From positions 30,442-94,441 of the forward strand of contig JASJFT010000181.1 of the NCBI GenBank assembly GCA_030770425.1: 64,000 bases of DNA. Reading direction: 5' to 3'. The notes under the pieces were generated by a model. It searched no databases, was not told where the DNA came from, and worked only from the letters and a program-made list of their open reading frames with translations. Below are positions 23,029 through 34,995 of the stretch, piece by piece. The translations under genes and the position numbers were made by a program. Numbering within the stretch: the stretch's first letter is position 1; every line of letters starts with the position of its first letter. The DNA comes from Darksidea phi (lineage: Eukaryota; Ascomycota; Dothideomycetes; Pleosporales; Lentitheciaceae).

Positions 23029-25087
23029 ATGACCCATTACCCGTCGAGCGCTCATCCTCACCCGCCGGAGCTCGCAGACAAACCCCACCACGACCTGGCC
23101 CCACCAGCCCTCCACCCCGACGCCTTCGCACACCAACTGAGCCCGCCAAAGCCGTCCTTCTCTCCCAAGCCGCGCGGCGCACACCGCCCGCGCAGCGAAT
23201 TCCGCCATCCTCCTTCGTCGCGCGACGGCATGGCTGGCCCGAACGGCAACGGGCCCATGCCGGTGCCTGGTGGGCCGCATAACCGCATGGGCAACGGCCA
23301 TGGACACGGCGCGAACAACATGCGGGACATGGGCTTCGGCGGGCCACGCAGCCCACCCAACAACAAGAGTAGGTGACGGAGCCTGGCGACCAGCATGACA
23401 GCTGTTGACAGGACAGGTACCTCCCACGTGCCGTGCAAATTCTTCCGCCAGGGAACTTGCCAGGCCGGCAAGGCCTGTCCGTTCCTGCACTCGAACGAGC
23501 CGCTGACCGAACGGGCGCCTTGCAAATACTTCACCAAAGTAAGGCGAGCATGGGCTTGTTGAGGGCTCTCGGGGGCTCTCGCTGACACACTGCTAGGGAA
23601 ACTGCAAGTTTGGCCAGAAATGCGCCCTCGCCCACATCCTGCCCAACGGCCACGTCGTCAACCGCAACAACATCGTCGGTGGTACGGGTCCCTTTGGCCG
23701 CATGAACATCCCCCACCACCAGGAGCCGGCGCCGAACAGCTCTCTCTTGTCCATGCATATGGCACCTGCGCAGCCCAACTACCCGTATGCGGCGCAAGAT
23801 GAGTACGGCCAGCGGCCTCAGTACGACATGATACCCAGCATCGATACCACCTTCTCCTCGCACCCCGGCTCCAACTATGGATCCCCGCCGAACGAGAACG
23901 GCCGCATACCCATGTCGCCAGTGCAGAAAGGTCTCAGCGTCATGGATGTGCAGTTACCGGCCTCATTCGATAGCCAGGGCATCTCGCACATGGCGCGCTA
24001 TGGGCCGATTGCTTCTTCCGTACCAGCCAAATTTCTCGCCCACTCCCCTCCCTCTTCCTTCCAGGGCGACTCGTCCACCCTCCGGAACCTACATGACTCT
24101 GCATTTGGCGAAGGATCCCGCAGTAGAGCCCCGGTGCTGGGCTCATCACCGCCCGAGTCCATCGAGCAACCTGTAGGTCGTAGGATCATGCATTCTGAGT
24201 TGGGCGCCCATCGTTCCAAGGGCATGCTGTCTGCCAGCGTTGGTGCACGTCAGCCCATGGCGGTGAACGACGATTGGGACGACTTGGGTCCGATTGGCCA
24301 ATTTGAGGAAGAGTTACTTCCCAGCTCCCTCAATGATCTGTTGACACCAGAAGAGAAGATACGGCGCTTCTCACGCGACCAGGGCGAAAACGATGGAAAC
24401 TCGCTGTCCCACAGAGGCTCATTGTCGAGACTCGGTGCGTCGCCTACTACTTCGGATATCAAGATTGGTTCGCCGAACGCAGCGACCTCCTCGCCTTCAC
24501 GGTTCCAGTCACTCTGGGGCAAACGTCCAACGCAAGACGGAGGTTTTGAATCTGGCTCACTACCCGGAGCGTCCCAATTCGGCCATGTTGGCTCACCTCT
24601 CCGCAACTCTTCGTTGCACCCTGGCGGATCTCCATCCCTGCGCGCTCTTCCCCGTCCTGCCTCCGGCGATGCTAGCCCCTTCCTCTCATCACCCCCTCGG
24701 CAAGCGTCGATGAGCATGATCAGTCAGCAGCTGCAACGAACGCGCTTGTCATCACGTGCGTCAGAAGAGGGTGGACTCAGCAGCACTCACATCCACCCCG
24801 GCGTGAACCGCGTCACCTCGGCATCTAACATCGCAAGCTCAAGTGGCCGTCTTGGCATGGACCGTGCTGTTAGCAGCAGCAGCATCAACCGCGAGCGGAT
24901 CGAAGAAGAGCAGGAGGGTCTGTTCAATATGGAAGAGGAGGATGAGCTAATGGCGAAGAGTAAGGATGGTGCGTCGACTACGTCCAGCACGAGCAACAAG
25001 CGCCTCAGCGGCTTGTCCTGGGGTAGTGGTGGAAAGGCAAGCCCCAACCTCGCGCCTATTGGGGGCCATCGCGCCGGCAAGTTCTAG
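23029..25087 (+). CDS. CCCH zinc-finger protein, two tandem fingers
   Basis: Three exons, 23029-23368, 23417-23538, 23597-25087, give 650 aa. Two fingers of exact form C-x7-C-x5-C-x3-H lie back to back (PCKFFRQGTC...H at about residue 120, PCKYFTKGNC...H at about 146); the second finger is split by intron 2. Before them is a Pro/His/Gly-rich disordered tail; after them about 480 mostly disordered residues with Ser/Pro motifs and a short acidic helix (RIEEEQEGLFNMEEEDEL). Known role of such fingers: binding AU- or G-rich RNA, acting in mRNA decay or translation. It resembles the fungal Lee1-type proteins, but I cannot assign an orthologue. Intron 1 could in principle use a nearby AG six bases earlier, which would shift frame. 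Confidence 0.85.
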
Positions 25088-26079
25088 ACGGGTTGCATCT
25101 CTACTCCAACACATCTACAAGAGAGTATCCCACACTAAGCAACAATCTACGAGCTACGATGAGGACGACCACACCACATAAAAACGGATAATCTAAAAGC
25201 ACACAAATACCCCCTCTTTTCTCTATAGCCAGGCGTTCTGGATCCTTGTCCACAGAGATGGCGATCTAAACCAAAACCACATTTCTCTCATTTTCGACCC
25301 TTTGGAAAAGTATAGCGATTCGGCTTCGGCAACTGCATATTGGGCGTTCCCTTCTTTCGAATCTGGCCCTAAACTTCCCTGATGTATAATTCGATGACGG
25401 GCTCTCGGCATTCACAATGGCCCTTTGCGTTAACCACATACAAGCGAGTCAATTTCATCCTTTTCGATATTCGGCATTGCACAGCGATATCTACGATACA
25501 AAAGATTCCGTCTTTGGCTTCAGCGACACCTTCTGGCATGAGAAAAATCTTTCTCGGCATGGCAAGGCGTGGATGCGGTGAGATCGCTCCCGGGGAGGTG
25601 GGGGGAGGGGTTTGATCGACTTCTCAGCCTTGTACGGCGTTTACATTGTTCTTTCCCCATCGTCCCGAGCTCGATCTGGGGGGCTGGCTTGCGAGGGATG
25701 CGGCTTATTTTTGTTCTCCCTATAGATGATGGTTTCTCAGTCTACGGTGATAACGATATGATAAGGGGATGGGTGGTTTGAACATGGATGTGCATGGCAT
25801 ATGCGTCATGGTATGCAGGGATCAAGTTCAAGTGGATATCCGATAGCCGGAGTGCATGTGTATCAGATAGAAACATGAATAGACTTACTATGCGACTGGA
25901 GTGTCTGCATGATGAACATATTTCAAACTCATCTCTTCACACGGCGATGACCTCATCAATCTATTCCTACAAAATGACGGACGAAAGCTAAGCACATACA
26001 GGTCATCCGACAAATTCCTCAAGGTCAGCGAAGATAACACATACAAGGTCGTCCAAGACTTTTCCCGTCCACACCCATC
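25088..26079. other. Convergent intergenic region
   Basis: Lies between the stop codons of the CCCH gene and PRP6. The small frames look random; both 3' untranslated regions should fall here. Confidence 0.45.
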
Positions 26080-29012
26080 TCACTCCGCCATCGCAGCCGC
26101 AATCTTCAGGATCTCCTCGGGGCCCTTCCTAAAGTTCTTAGGGTCCTTGTTGACGGCCTGCCAAATCTCTCCATGTCTAGGTTCAGCAACGATGGCCTTG
26201 CTCAGCACCTCGGCCTTCTTTTCGTCGGTGCCATGCTGCTCGAGGAACTTGTAGTACCAGACCCATCCATCGCCATAATCCGGGTCCAATACCACCGCCT
26301 TCAAGAACCAGGTGGAAGCTTTGTCGAGGCGGCGTTCAGACCAGAAGATACGGGCTACCACAACGAACAGTTGGGCGTCCTTTTCTACTTTCTTGATAGC
26401 CTCGAGCGCGCGCGGTTTGCGCTGCGTGCGCGTCTCCAGATGCATGATTTTCTCTGCCCAGAGGAGGCCTGATGTGGGGCATTCTTGGAGAGCTGCGGCC
26501 ATGATCTTCTGCGCGGCGTTGATGTTGTTTTGTCGGCGCTCGAGACGGACAGCTTCACATAGCAACTCGGCATTTTTGGGATTCTGCTGTCGGCCGCGGT
26601 CCAGGGTTGAGCGCGCCTTCACGATAGCACCTTGTTTTTCCTGGATGCGGGAGAGGAGAATGTACAGGATGGGAGACTTTGGTGAGGCTCGCGTGCCGAG
26701 GGAGTACGCCTCTTGCGCTTCCTTGAGCTTGGAGGTTGATTCGTAGATTTGGCCTTTAATGGCATGCAATTTCCAGCTTCCGGGCCAGGTCTGGAGTCCT
26801 TGGCTGCAGATATCCAGCGCTTCCTCGAGAGCGCCCAGCTGGCGCTCTAGGACCGCCGATTTCATGAAGATACGGTCGGTGGCAGCGGAGTTTCGGGCGA
26901 TTTCGAGAAACGTCCGTGCTTGCTCGTAGTTTCCGGCGTCGACTTCGAAATCGACTGCACGGGTGTAAAGATTCTCGTTACCAGGTAGCTGCTCGAAACT
27001 GCGCCCCAGAACTGAGCGTGCACCCTCCGCATCCCCAGCTTGCCACATCTCTCTGGCGTAGAGGAGCCATAGCGACTCTGAATTTGGGCAGGCGTTGACG
27101 GCACGCTCCAAAATCTGCAGAAGAGCTTCCGTGCTACCGTGATGCTTCTCCAGATCAGCAGACGCATGCCATACTGTTGTGCTGTACATGAACATGGAGA
27201 CAGCATGTGCAAGAATTGCCCTGGCCGTTGCGTGTCTCCCCCGGGCAGAGGCGCTCTTCGCGTCCTCCAGCCAAACATCCCGGCGATCATCATCTTCATC
27301 CAACTTCCAACCAATCGTCGCTTTGATGATCGAGCCTGCTGTGACAACATCACCTTCCTCTTCACATACTTCGGCTTGCGTGACCCAGTCTTCACGGCTG
27401 GGCATGGCGTTCTCTTTGATCAACGCCCTCACGGCACGCTCCATGATCTTATCGCACAGATCGACCTTTCCAAGCTCTTCCTGCAAACGACACGCGTGCA
27501 CCCAGATCGCCCAACTAGTGGGTATCGCTTTTCGCGCGGCGTTCAGAATTTGCTGGGCTTCTTCTGGACCACTGACGCGAGCGTAGGAGATCCACAGCTC
27601 TTCTGAAAGCTTGACAGTGTCGGTAGCCTTGGCAAACAAAAGCTTGACGCTCTCGATATCTTCGGTGTCATTAATCAGAAGCTTCCAGAGCTCCACTGAC
27701 TGCGGATTGTGATCCAGCGCCTGTCGGGTAACCTTCTTTCGCGCAGCCGGAGTTTGCTCGAGATCGATGGCGGCCATCCATAGCTTGATTGCTTTCGGGT
27801 TGAGCTTAATGCCAGAGGCCGCGATGACCCTGGCATTGTGCAAATTCTCGCGGTTTAGGCGAATGGCCTCCTCCCAGACAACGACCGACTTTGGACACAT
27901 CTCACATCCCGTTTGGATAATCTTCTTCGCGGTATGAATCTTGCCCGCGACCTCCTCTAATCGGGAAAGCGCCACATAACCAGGACCGTTGTGTACGTTC
28001 GTCTTGACTGCGGATTCGAGAAGCATCCGAGCGCGGTTGATGTCTTCAACGGGCACCTCTTCGCCTGTAGCTTGTTTCTTGTCTAATGCGGTGAGGTAGC
28101 CACGGGGGTCGATGGAGGTCGCAGTCCCTGATGTGGTGGTCGTGTGTGTCCCAGCGCTACCAGGAGTGTTCGCCGCAGAGTCTAATCGCACTTGGAGAGC
28201 AGACTTTTGGGCAGCACCGATAGATGCAAAGTTGGTCATAGTTCCATCGCCACCGCCATCCGAAGGCGAGATTGAAGTTTCCAGCTGGCCTGAGGAATGC
28301 GCAGCTTGGATGACACTATCAGGTACTGCATAGGAGCGCGCATTCGCCATGCGTGCCTCTCGCGCACGCTTCGCTTTGCCCGTCATATCTCCAACCTCCG
28401 GCAGCGCCGCCCATTCCTCTTCGGATACGCCGCCGAGCGCTCGCTTCAGGTCGGCAAATTGTAGCTGAATCTTCGGATTGTTTTTTTCGTATTCATCGCG
28501 CTCTTTCTGTTCGCGGGCTTCCCTAGACGTCGGACATGGGTCGGTATCTGTTCGTGCAAAAACAACGTTGATGAATAACCTCAACAACTTCAAAGGGGAA
28601 GGGAGGTGGAAGAGGCCACGGGAAAAGAACTAGGGGATACTAACCTTCTGATTCGCCGCCGTTTGTCCATCTTTTCATCTACATCCTGATATATCCGATC
28701 TGCCTCATCGTCTTCCTTGTCGTAGTTCATTCCACTAGAGAACAGGCCGACTTCATTGTCCGGGTCTTGAAATCGATCTTCTTCCTCATCCCGCTCCTCC
28801 TCTTTCTTTTCGACCACGCCGTACGCTGAAGGAGCTGCTTGACCTAGCGATGCAGCCCGCTTAGCCAACATCTCCTTCATTTGCTCCTCTGAGGGACCCT
28901 CCCGCGCGGGACCAAGGTCACTTCGAGTAGTGAAGCCTGTGGCACCACGCCCGAGACCAGCTACATAGTTCTCGGGTGCGGGCATAGAAAGGAAGTCTCG
29001 TCGGCCGCTCAT
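26080..29012 (-). CDS. PRP6: PRP6, U4/U6.U5 tri-snRNP splicing factor
   Basis: Two exons on the minus strand, 28645-29012 and 26080-28522, give 936 aa, as expected for PRP6. The N-terminus shows the PRP1_N domain (RRDFLSMPAPENYVAGLGRGATGF, then FQDPDNEVGLFS, MNYDKEDDEADRIY). The join restores RRREAREQKERDEYEKNNPKIQLQFADLKR-like sequence, the conserved end of that domain. From about residue 220 the rest is a row of HAT/TPR-like helical repeats (WEEAIRLNRENLHNARVI, LWMAAIDLEQ, LWISYARV, IWVHACRLQEELGK). Known role: bridges U5 and U4/U6 snRNPs in the nucleus. The donor is GTTAGT (non-optimal +3) and the intron is 122 nt. Confidence 0.96.
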
Positions 29013-29564
29013 TTTGTTGGTAAGGCGCTCACTGCGCCGGATCGTAAATCAGTGCTGGCTGCGCAAAAGGCTCAAACGGTAGGCAAGCCTGCGGTTCTTT
29101 GAGGCGTAGTGCAACCGAGCGTGCGCGCATGAAGTTAGGGTGGCGGTTGAGTCGTGGTAGAATCAATGTCGGGAAGAGAAGCTTAAGGCAGGTAACGCGG
29201 TCACGTGCAGCGCTAGCCCCAATGGGTCTGAATCGCTGTAGCGAATAATTCGGCCAAGGCTTTACGTGTTGAGCTAATGATATTTCTAATAGCTGTGAAA
29301 ATCTGCTAGCAAGCTTGCCTAACTCCGTAGTAGACCTACATGACTTTCCACACAGATAATGTCTCACAAGTTGGTTACTTCATGTGGATGCGAAAGATGG
29401 CCTGTCACAAGATGCCAGTCCGATCGTGGTATGCACGTTGTCATTACCATCATATATCCAAGGGAAAACAATGACTTCTTTCCATCTTTCGGTATACAAC
29501 CCGGCCCAGACGTTGCCTTTCCAACACCAAAACGCCAGGGTATGCCAATGTGAAAAGTGTACGA
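29013..29564. other. Intergenic between PRP6 and its upstream neighbour
   Basis: Both flanking genes are on the minus strand. A minus-strand frame at 29380-29568 could be a further 3' exon of the upstream gene (see that entry). Otherwise nothing is supported. Confidence 0.35.
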
Positions 29565-30348
29565 TCATGCCGCGCCTGATTGCACCGGCGCCTTACCATT
29601 GGCATACTTCGGACTCGCAAGACCAGGTGGCATGACCGGTAGTGGTGGAGATATGGGAGCAGTCCGTATCGATAGGTCGGTTCTCAAATCTTTCGAGCTG
29701 TTGGTATTTAGCACCCATCAAGTGAACCTGGAAGGTTGTGACATACCTCTTCGCTTTCCTCACCTTTCCAAACCACTTTTTGAAACCGCTTTGCTTCTGA
29801 CTACCATGGTCTCCCTCTGCCACCTTTCCCACACTACTCCTCCGACTGGCTGCACTGACCTGACTCTGATTTTGACTCTCGACGCCGTTTATGGTTTCCT
29901 CATATTCCTCTTCATCCTCATCCTCATCGATTGGAGGCACCCATCTCTCCACATCTCCGTTGACAACCACAAACCAACCCATCTTCTCCCCCGGAGCAAG
30001 CTTATCCCTCAGCTCCACCAGCGCCGTCCACGCCTCGCTCTGCACCCCCGCGCCCCTCACCTCATCTACTTCAACACCAAGTCTGACTTCATGTACCTGG
30101 TCGCATACGTATGCGTACGGCTGGTCCTTTACGGTCTCGTCGTCGGGATCGTATTGCTCGATGAAGCGCAAGTTGGGGAGGTGTTTCATTTGCTCGGGGT
30201 ACTCTTTTTGGAAGTTGGAAATCAGTTCGACGGTGGTATCGGGGGCCATAGTCCATTCGGCAGCGCAGTCTTCGAGGTTCTGGAGAATGATATGGATGCG
30301 GATTGCGCGACGAGGCCAGCGGAAGCCGTGGACGAGCCAGGTGGGCAT
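29565..30348 (-). CDS. Conserved fungal protein of unknown function, acidic
   Basis: Two exons on the minus strand, 29747-30348 and 29565-29697, give 244 aa. The ATG at 30348 opens the motif MPTWLVHGFRWPRRAIRIHI, which I associate with an uncharacterised fungal family sometimes labelled developmental regulator; that label is weak. Further features are IEQYDPDDETVKDQPYAYV, a hydrophobic GWFVVVNGDVE segment, an acidic run DEDEDEEEYEE and a basic patch KKWFGKVRKAKR. The donor of intron 1 is GTATGT. The C-terminus is uncertain: a second donor (GTAAGG at 29596) could join to an acceptor before 29516 and end at 29380, giving 279 aa. I list the simpler version. Confidence 0.65.
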
Positions 30349-31020
30349 TGTGACGTTGTATAAAGATCTCTCCGTTGACGTAGTGTATAATTGAATTTGG
30401 ATCTCAATTGTGGTGATCGTAGATGCGGTTACGAGATGGCCTTCAATTCGATCTGTCCTCAGCGCGAGCACAGCCGGATGAGGTGAGATATATTACTTCT
30501 GCAGCAATTAGTTGGTGTGTGGATGGGAGGGCTGAATCCCTGCATTGGATGCGCCTTCTCAGCAGACCTTTGCTCTACAGTCATACATGGTCACCTTGTA
30601 ACTGATAGGCGCCAGACGATGGATTGACCGTAGTAGCTCGTAGGGACGATTTTCCGCGCAGGCTCGCTAGTAAGCGCGACTGCAGTATGGCTAGTTCGTC
30701 AACCGAACAAAGTATAGAGGAGTGTTCGCGAAAGGAACGGCGTTCAATAACAATATTGAAGTATAGAGTGCGGGCAAAGCATCAATAGCATTTATAAATG
30801 GGGGCTGGACCGTGGTTAAGCGTAGATCAGAGTGCGGCCCGAGTGCTCTCTCGTTTATGCAGGTCACTCCAAACGGTCCTTCTCACATCCCTGTACTCTT
30901 CATTCACCCCGTCCACCGCGGGGGGACTCCATCCTCAGCATTGCCTCAGGCGCGCATGCATAACGCCGCTAAGTCGAGAGCTCTCCTGTACTATTTCGGC
31001 CTCCGCTCAATATTCCCGTC
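30349..31020. promoter_or_regulatory. Divergent intergenic region
   Basis: About 670 bp separates the unknown acidic protein (-) and the LENG1-like gene (+). It should hold both promoters. No particular site is recognised. Confidence 0.35.
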
Positions 31021-32246
31021 ATGCCTCTGTATGTGCCCTCTCGGCCAAGCCATGCCGCCCCCAAGGCTTCTCCGCATACCAGTACTGACAAATCTGCAGT
31101 CACCTCCTCGGCAAGAAGGTATGTGATTTGCGGACAGCGTACCACCGCATAGCGCTGCGCTAACATTTATAGTCATGGAACGTCTACAGCTCCGCCAATA
31201 TCGCCCGCGTGAAGGCCGACGAGGCTGCCGCCGCCGCTCGCGAAGCTGCCGAAGAGCAGCGCATGCAAGAGGTCGATGCCGCGCGACGAGCAGCCATCTT
31301 GCGCGGTCAGACGCCACAATCGCTCCCGGAAGAAGATGCATTGAAGGATGAGAAGAAAGGTGGCCGGAAGGGAGGGCACGAGAGGAAGAGAAGAAAGTTG
31401 GCAGGCGAAGATGATACGGACATGGACATTCGGTTAGCGACCTCTACGGCGCCAAAACAAGGCGATCATGACGCAAAAGTCTTGAAACTGAGGAAGCCGG
31501 CGCTCGATGCTCCGCTGACAGATCACGCCGGTAACATCAACCTGTTTCCGGTAGACCGCAAGGAAGCGATGAAACGGCAGAAGAATGAAGAGGCCGAGAA
31601 AGAAAAGAAGAAGAAGGAGCGATCATTTGAGGATCAATACACCATGCGTTTCTCGAATGCAGCGGGGCGAGGAGGCCTAGAGAATCCTTGGTACACTTCT
31701 GGGGGCAAGGACCAGGCCGGCGATAAAGCCTTGGAATACCCGGGTCTCGAAAGTAAAGACGTTTGGGGCAATGAAGATCCGCGGCGCAAGGAAAGGGAAA
31801 GAGCACGAATTACGTCCAGTGACCCTTTCGCATTCATGCAGAAAGCCCAACACCAGCTGAAGAAATCAAAGGAAGATAAGAGAAAATGGGCGGACGAACG
31901 AGAGCGGGAGTTATGGGAACTGCGAGCAGCACAAGAGAGAGTCTCGAGGCGTGAGAGGCACGGGAAGAGGAAGGAGAGAGCTGAAGATGGTGAGCGTGGC
32001 TTACGCCTGGAGAGCCGGGAGCGCGACAAGGATCGGTCTTCCAGACTCAAACACCGCCGTAGGAGTCAAAGTCGAAGCCGGAGCCGAAGTACCGAGAGAC
32101 GGAAGGGCCATAGCTCTTCGCATCGACATGAGCGGAAACGCAGTCGGAGTTGGGAACGGGAGCATGATGTTGGTCGAAGATCTGATGAAAAATCCTCTCG
32201 TCGATATGAGCGAGACAGGGCACGTAGCGACACGAGACATTCATAG
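31021..32246 (+). CDS. CIR_N-domain protein, LENG1-like, SR-rich tail
   Basis: Three exons, 31021-31028 (8 nt), 31100-31118 (19 nt), 31173-32246, give 366 aa. The two tiny exons encode MPLHLLGKK, and the third continues SWNVYSSANIARVKADEA: together the CIR_N domain (GKKSWNVY...N..RV..DE) found at the extreme N-terminus of LENG1, CIR and CWC25 proteins. The middle contains LFPVDRKEAMKRQKNEEAEK and a conserved NPWYTS motif; the last 120 residues are Arg/Ser/Glu-rich like splicing factors. Known relatives act in or near the spliceosome in the nucleus; that role here is an inference. All donors are GTATGT-like. Confidence 0.88.
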
Positions 32247-32661
32247 AATTGTGCATCATCATCTTGAGTAATCAACCTCCTATTCCTCGACTGCTCAACT
32301 CCTCTCAAACCAAGTCTCACTTTGCGCATGCATTGACACCGCGTTTCTATGTAAACTTCATCATATCCACTATCATTTCCGTCTCTTGTTTTCAAGGTTG
32401 GAGTTGTAGTGAGTGCCTCCTGGTTACCATCGCTAGCGCGTCTCCATGCATCATCTTTGCCGCCTCGAGGATCCCTGCCTAATGCCCCACCGAGGGGCAG
32501 CAATGCTGCCCTCGGCCGAAAGACGGGCCAGAGGGCTTTGTATAAAGTCTGTATCTTATGCCGATTTACTCCGTATCTGAAACCGCCTCCACAAGCTTCT
32601 TTACGATTCATTGTTCAGCTCTACAGCTTTTCGAGAAATCCTAAACTGAGCACCGAACGCA
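32247..32661. other. Intergenic, no gene seen
   Basis: 3' flank of the LENG1-like gene and promoter of the dienelactone hydrolase gene. A short cccaccgaggggcagca / tgctgccctcgg inverted pair lies near 32483-32516, possibly a transcript hairpin. Confidence 0.35.
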
Positions 32662-33635
32662 ATGACTTCCCATCCTCCCGCGAAATGCTGCACCATTGGT
32701 GTCAAGCATGAGGGTATTGCTAAGGGTGAAGTCAAGAGCATTGATAACAGTACGATCCTTATCCAGCAAACCTTTTTCAGCTTTCAACCTCATATTGACT
32801 CAAGCAGTTCGAACCTACTTTAGCTACCCCGAGAACAGGAACACCCAAAACGCCATCGTCATTTTCACTGACATCATGGGCATGGACTTCATAAACGTTC
32901 AACTGTATGCGCTCCTTCACTATAATCAAAGCATAAAAGACAACGCTAACGCGGCAACTTTCAGCATTGCCGATCAATTCGCTGCCAACGGATACTTCGT
33001 CGCCGTTCCAGACCTCTTCAATGGCAATGTTGTCCCGCTTAACCCTCCTGCAGACTTCGACATTGGCAAGTGGCTCGCTGAAGAGCTGCCGCAGGTCCCC
33101 ATCGTCGATCGCATAATCGAGAAGGTCATCAAGCACTTGCGCGGGGAGTTGGGTGTCAAGAAACTTGGCGGTGTGGGGTATTGCTTTGGCGGAAAATACG
33201 TGTGTCGGTGGTTGAAGGAGGGTGGGTGGGGCATCGATGCAGGGTTCGCCGCGCATCCGAGTTTTGTGGACAAGGAGGAAGTGGAGGGGATCCAGGGGCC
33301 GTTAAGTATCGCTGCTGCTGGTACGTTTATCTTTCTACCTGGCTCACACTACACTTTTTGCTCTTAGAACAGTGTTTCACTCCTTCCAAGCGTACAATAG
33401 AAGAATGCTAATGATAGCAACAGAAACCGACCAAATCTTCCCCGCTCCCAAACGTCGCGAAACAGAAGATATCCTCCAAAAGCTCCCTGTTCCCTACCAG
33501 CTGAACCTCTTCTCCGACGTCGAGCACGGCTTCGCTGTCCGTTGCGATCTGAGCAAGAAGCCGGCCAAGTTCGCGAAGGAACAGGCCTTCTTGCAAGCCG
33601 TGGCGTGGTTTGACGAGTATATGAAGCACGGGTAA
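32662..33635 (+). CDS. Dienelactone hydrolase-family protein
   Basis: Four exons, 32662-32749, 32808-32904, 32965-33320, 33418-33635, give 252 aa, the usual length. The nucleophile is Cys in GGVGYCFGGKY, the Asp lies in the ATETDQIFP segment formed at junction three, and the His in DVEHGFAVR: the Cys-Asp-His triad of the family. The N-terminus has the CCTIGVKHEGIAKGEV signature of fungal members. Known chemistry: hydrolysis of dienelactones in ortho-cleavage pathways; most fungal homologues have no proven substrate. A GTAAGT overlaps the stop codon, so a further 3' exon is possible but not needed. Confidence 0.87.
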
Positions 33636-33743
33636 GTGCGGCTTCCGTGTACTATCATAAATCTGTGAGCCGCGTAGCTATACGGATCTTGGTGTACGGT
33701 AGTCGTTGTGCTGTAGTGCGCTGGAAGTAGTGGTGGGGTAAGA

Positions 33744-34211
33744 TCAAACAGTCCTACGTCGCACGCGTGTCTTTCCGTCATAGTCATACACCCTATTCAC
33801 CCCATCGCTTCTTCCAACGGCCATCTCTTCATCATGCCTCATTCCGCCCCTCACACGGATTCCCTTGTTTCTTCCCCTCATTCTCTGCCACCACCTTCCA
33901 TAGACCGATCCCCCCCTTCCATCTCCACCATGTCCCGACCCATCGTCTTCTCCCCATTCCCTCTGGTTCCGTCGTCTCACAACCCTCCACGGATTTATAT
34001 AATCCTTGGCCTTCCTCACCACCCACACCGCACAGCACAGCGAGATGTAAACCAGGTAGAACGCTGCCCACAAACAGTACGCCGCGATGAGGAATTCAAG
34101 AAAGCTCTCTAATGCGTACCAGGTCGTTGGACGCAAAGTTGTGATTTTGAGCGGATGCGCGGTGTCGAAACGGTGGTTAGGGGAGGGTTTCAGCGGGGGC
34201 GTGTTCGGCAT
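33744..34211 (-). CDS. Possible small single-pass membrane protein
   Basis: Frame of 155 aa from the ATG at 34211. It has a Pro-rich N-terminus, a hydrophobic segment (FLEFLIAAYCLWAAFYLVYI, then CCAVWVV) long enough for one or two membrane passes, and a basic Gly/Arg-rich tail. The frame stays open upstream without ATG to beyond 34262. An upstream minus-strand stretch at about 34315-34400 reads like coding sequence (LISQNLEVRLKAYRDAIVN) and may be an earlier exon that I could not join in frame. No family is recognised. It converges with the dienelactone hydrolase gene. Confidence 0.4.
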   Translation of the reverse strand: MPNTPPLKPSPNHRFDTAHPLKITTLRPTTWYALESFLEFLIAAYCLWAAFYLVYISLCCAVWVVRKAKDYINPWRVVRRRNQREWGEDDGSGHGGDGRGGSVYGRWWQRMRGRNKGIRVRGGMRHDEEMAVGRSDGVNRVYDYDGKTRVRRRTV

Positions 34212-34735
34212 CGAGGGCGTAGGCTGGACCGTGCCGAGGGAGGTCGCTGGTAGGTAGTGCAAGGTCAGAGGGTGGCGCTGTAAGGATAGCGCTGTGATGC
34301 GCGCAGCCGGGATGTCTGCTGCTTATGCGGTGGGTGTGGGACTGATGGTGGTGTTGACGATCGCGTCGCGGTAGGCTTTGAGGCGCACCTCGAGATTCTG
34401 AGATATCAAGCTCTGTTGGCTGATGGCTCTTTCTTCTCTCCTCACATGTCGGGACTGCCATTTGATTACTTCAAGTGCTTTTAGCAAGAGCGAGTGAGTA
34501 GTAGGAACACGCCTCCGTGAGCATCACACTGACTCCACGTTGGTTGCTGCGTCGCCGCTGACTTCACTCCGCGCGGAGTCATTCCTAGATCGTCGCAGTT
34601 GTAAACTGTAAAGCTGGTCCAAAGGGGTGTCAACACTCTTTGCATTGTACTGATGCGCCGCTCTTTCGCAATCGCGATGCAGTTCGTAACCCAAAACATG
34701 CAGCAAAAGCCCGAGCAGCCGATCACGGTGACGGG
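34212..34735. other. Intergenic, possible upstream exon
   Basis: Contains the coding-like minus-strand stretch noted for the small membrane protein. The part from about 34490 rightward borders the repeat region and shows no gene. Confidence 0.3.
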
Positions 34736-34744
34736 GTGACGCGC

Positions 34745-34995
34745 ATCACCGAACGAGGGTGACAGGCGTGACGGATACTGCGATCGACGGGGAAAGAGCA
34801 TGCCTAGTCGGGTAAGTTGCGGGGCTTCGTGATTGGTGCAACCCTTGGCGATGGTACAAGGGGGATCATGAACGGGCGAGGGTGACAGGAGTGACGGAGA
34901 CACTGCGATCGACGGGGAAAGAGCATGCCTAGTCGGGTAAGTTGCGGGGCTTCGTGATTGGTGCAACCCTTGGCCGTGGTACTTTTTGTCACGGG
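34745..34995. repeat. Two tandem copies of a transposon-end repeat
   Basis: Two direct copies with a 125 bp period. Landmarks: gcatgcctagtcgggtaag occurs at 34798 and again at 34923, each followed by gttgcggggcttcgtgattg and ggtgcaaccc. The second copy starts right after a TA (34855-34856) with caagggggatcatgaacggg, the same terminal motif as the miniature element at 35635. A third copy in reverse orientation is at the right end of the window (63895-64000). I read these as terminal and subterminal parts of a DNA transposon family. Confidence 0.75.

Noticed and set aside
22564..23490. 308-codon minus-strand frame
   Set aside because: Overlaps the start and zinc fingers of the CCCH gene on the opposite strand and has low-complexity Arg/Ala content.
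29029..29367. 112-codon minus-strand frame between PRP6 and its neighbour
   Set aside because: No domain, begins within the PRP6 promoter and lacks an ATG in good context.
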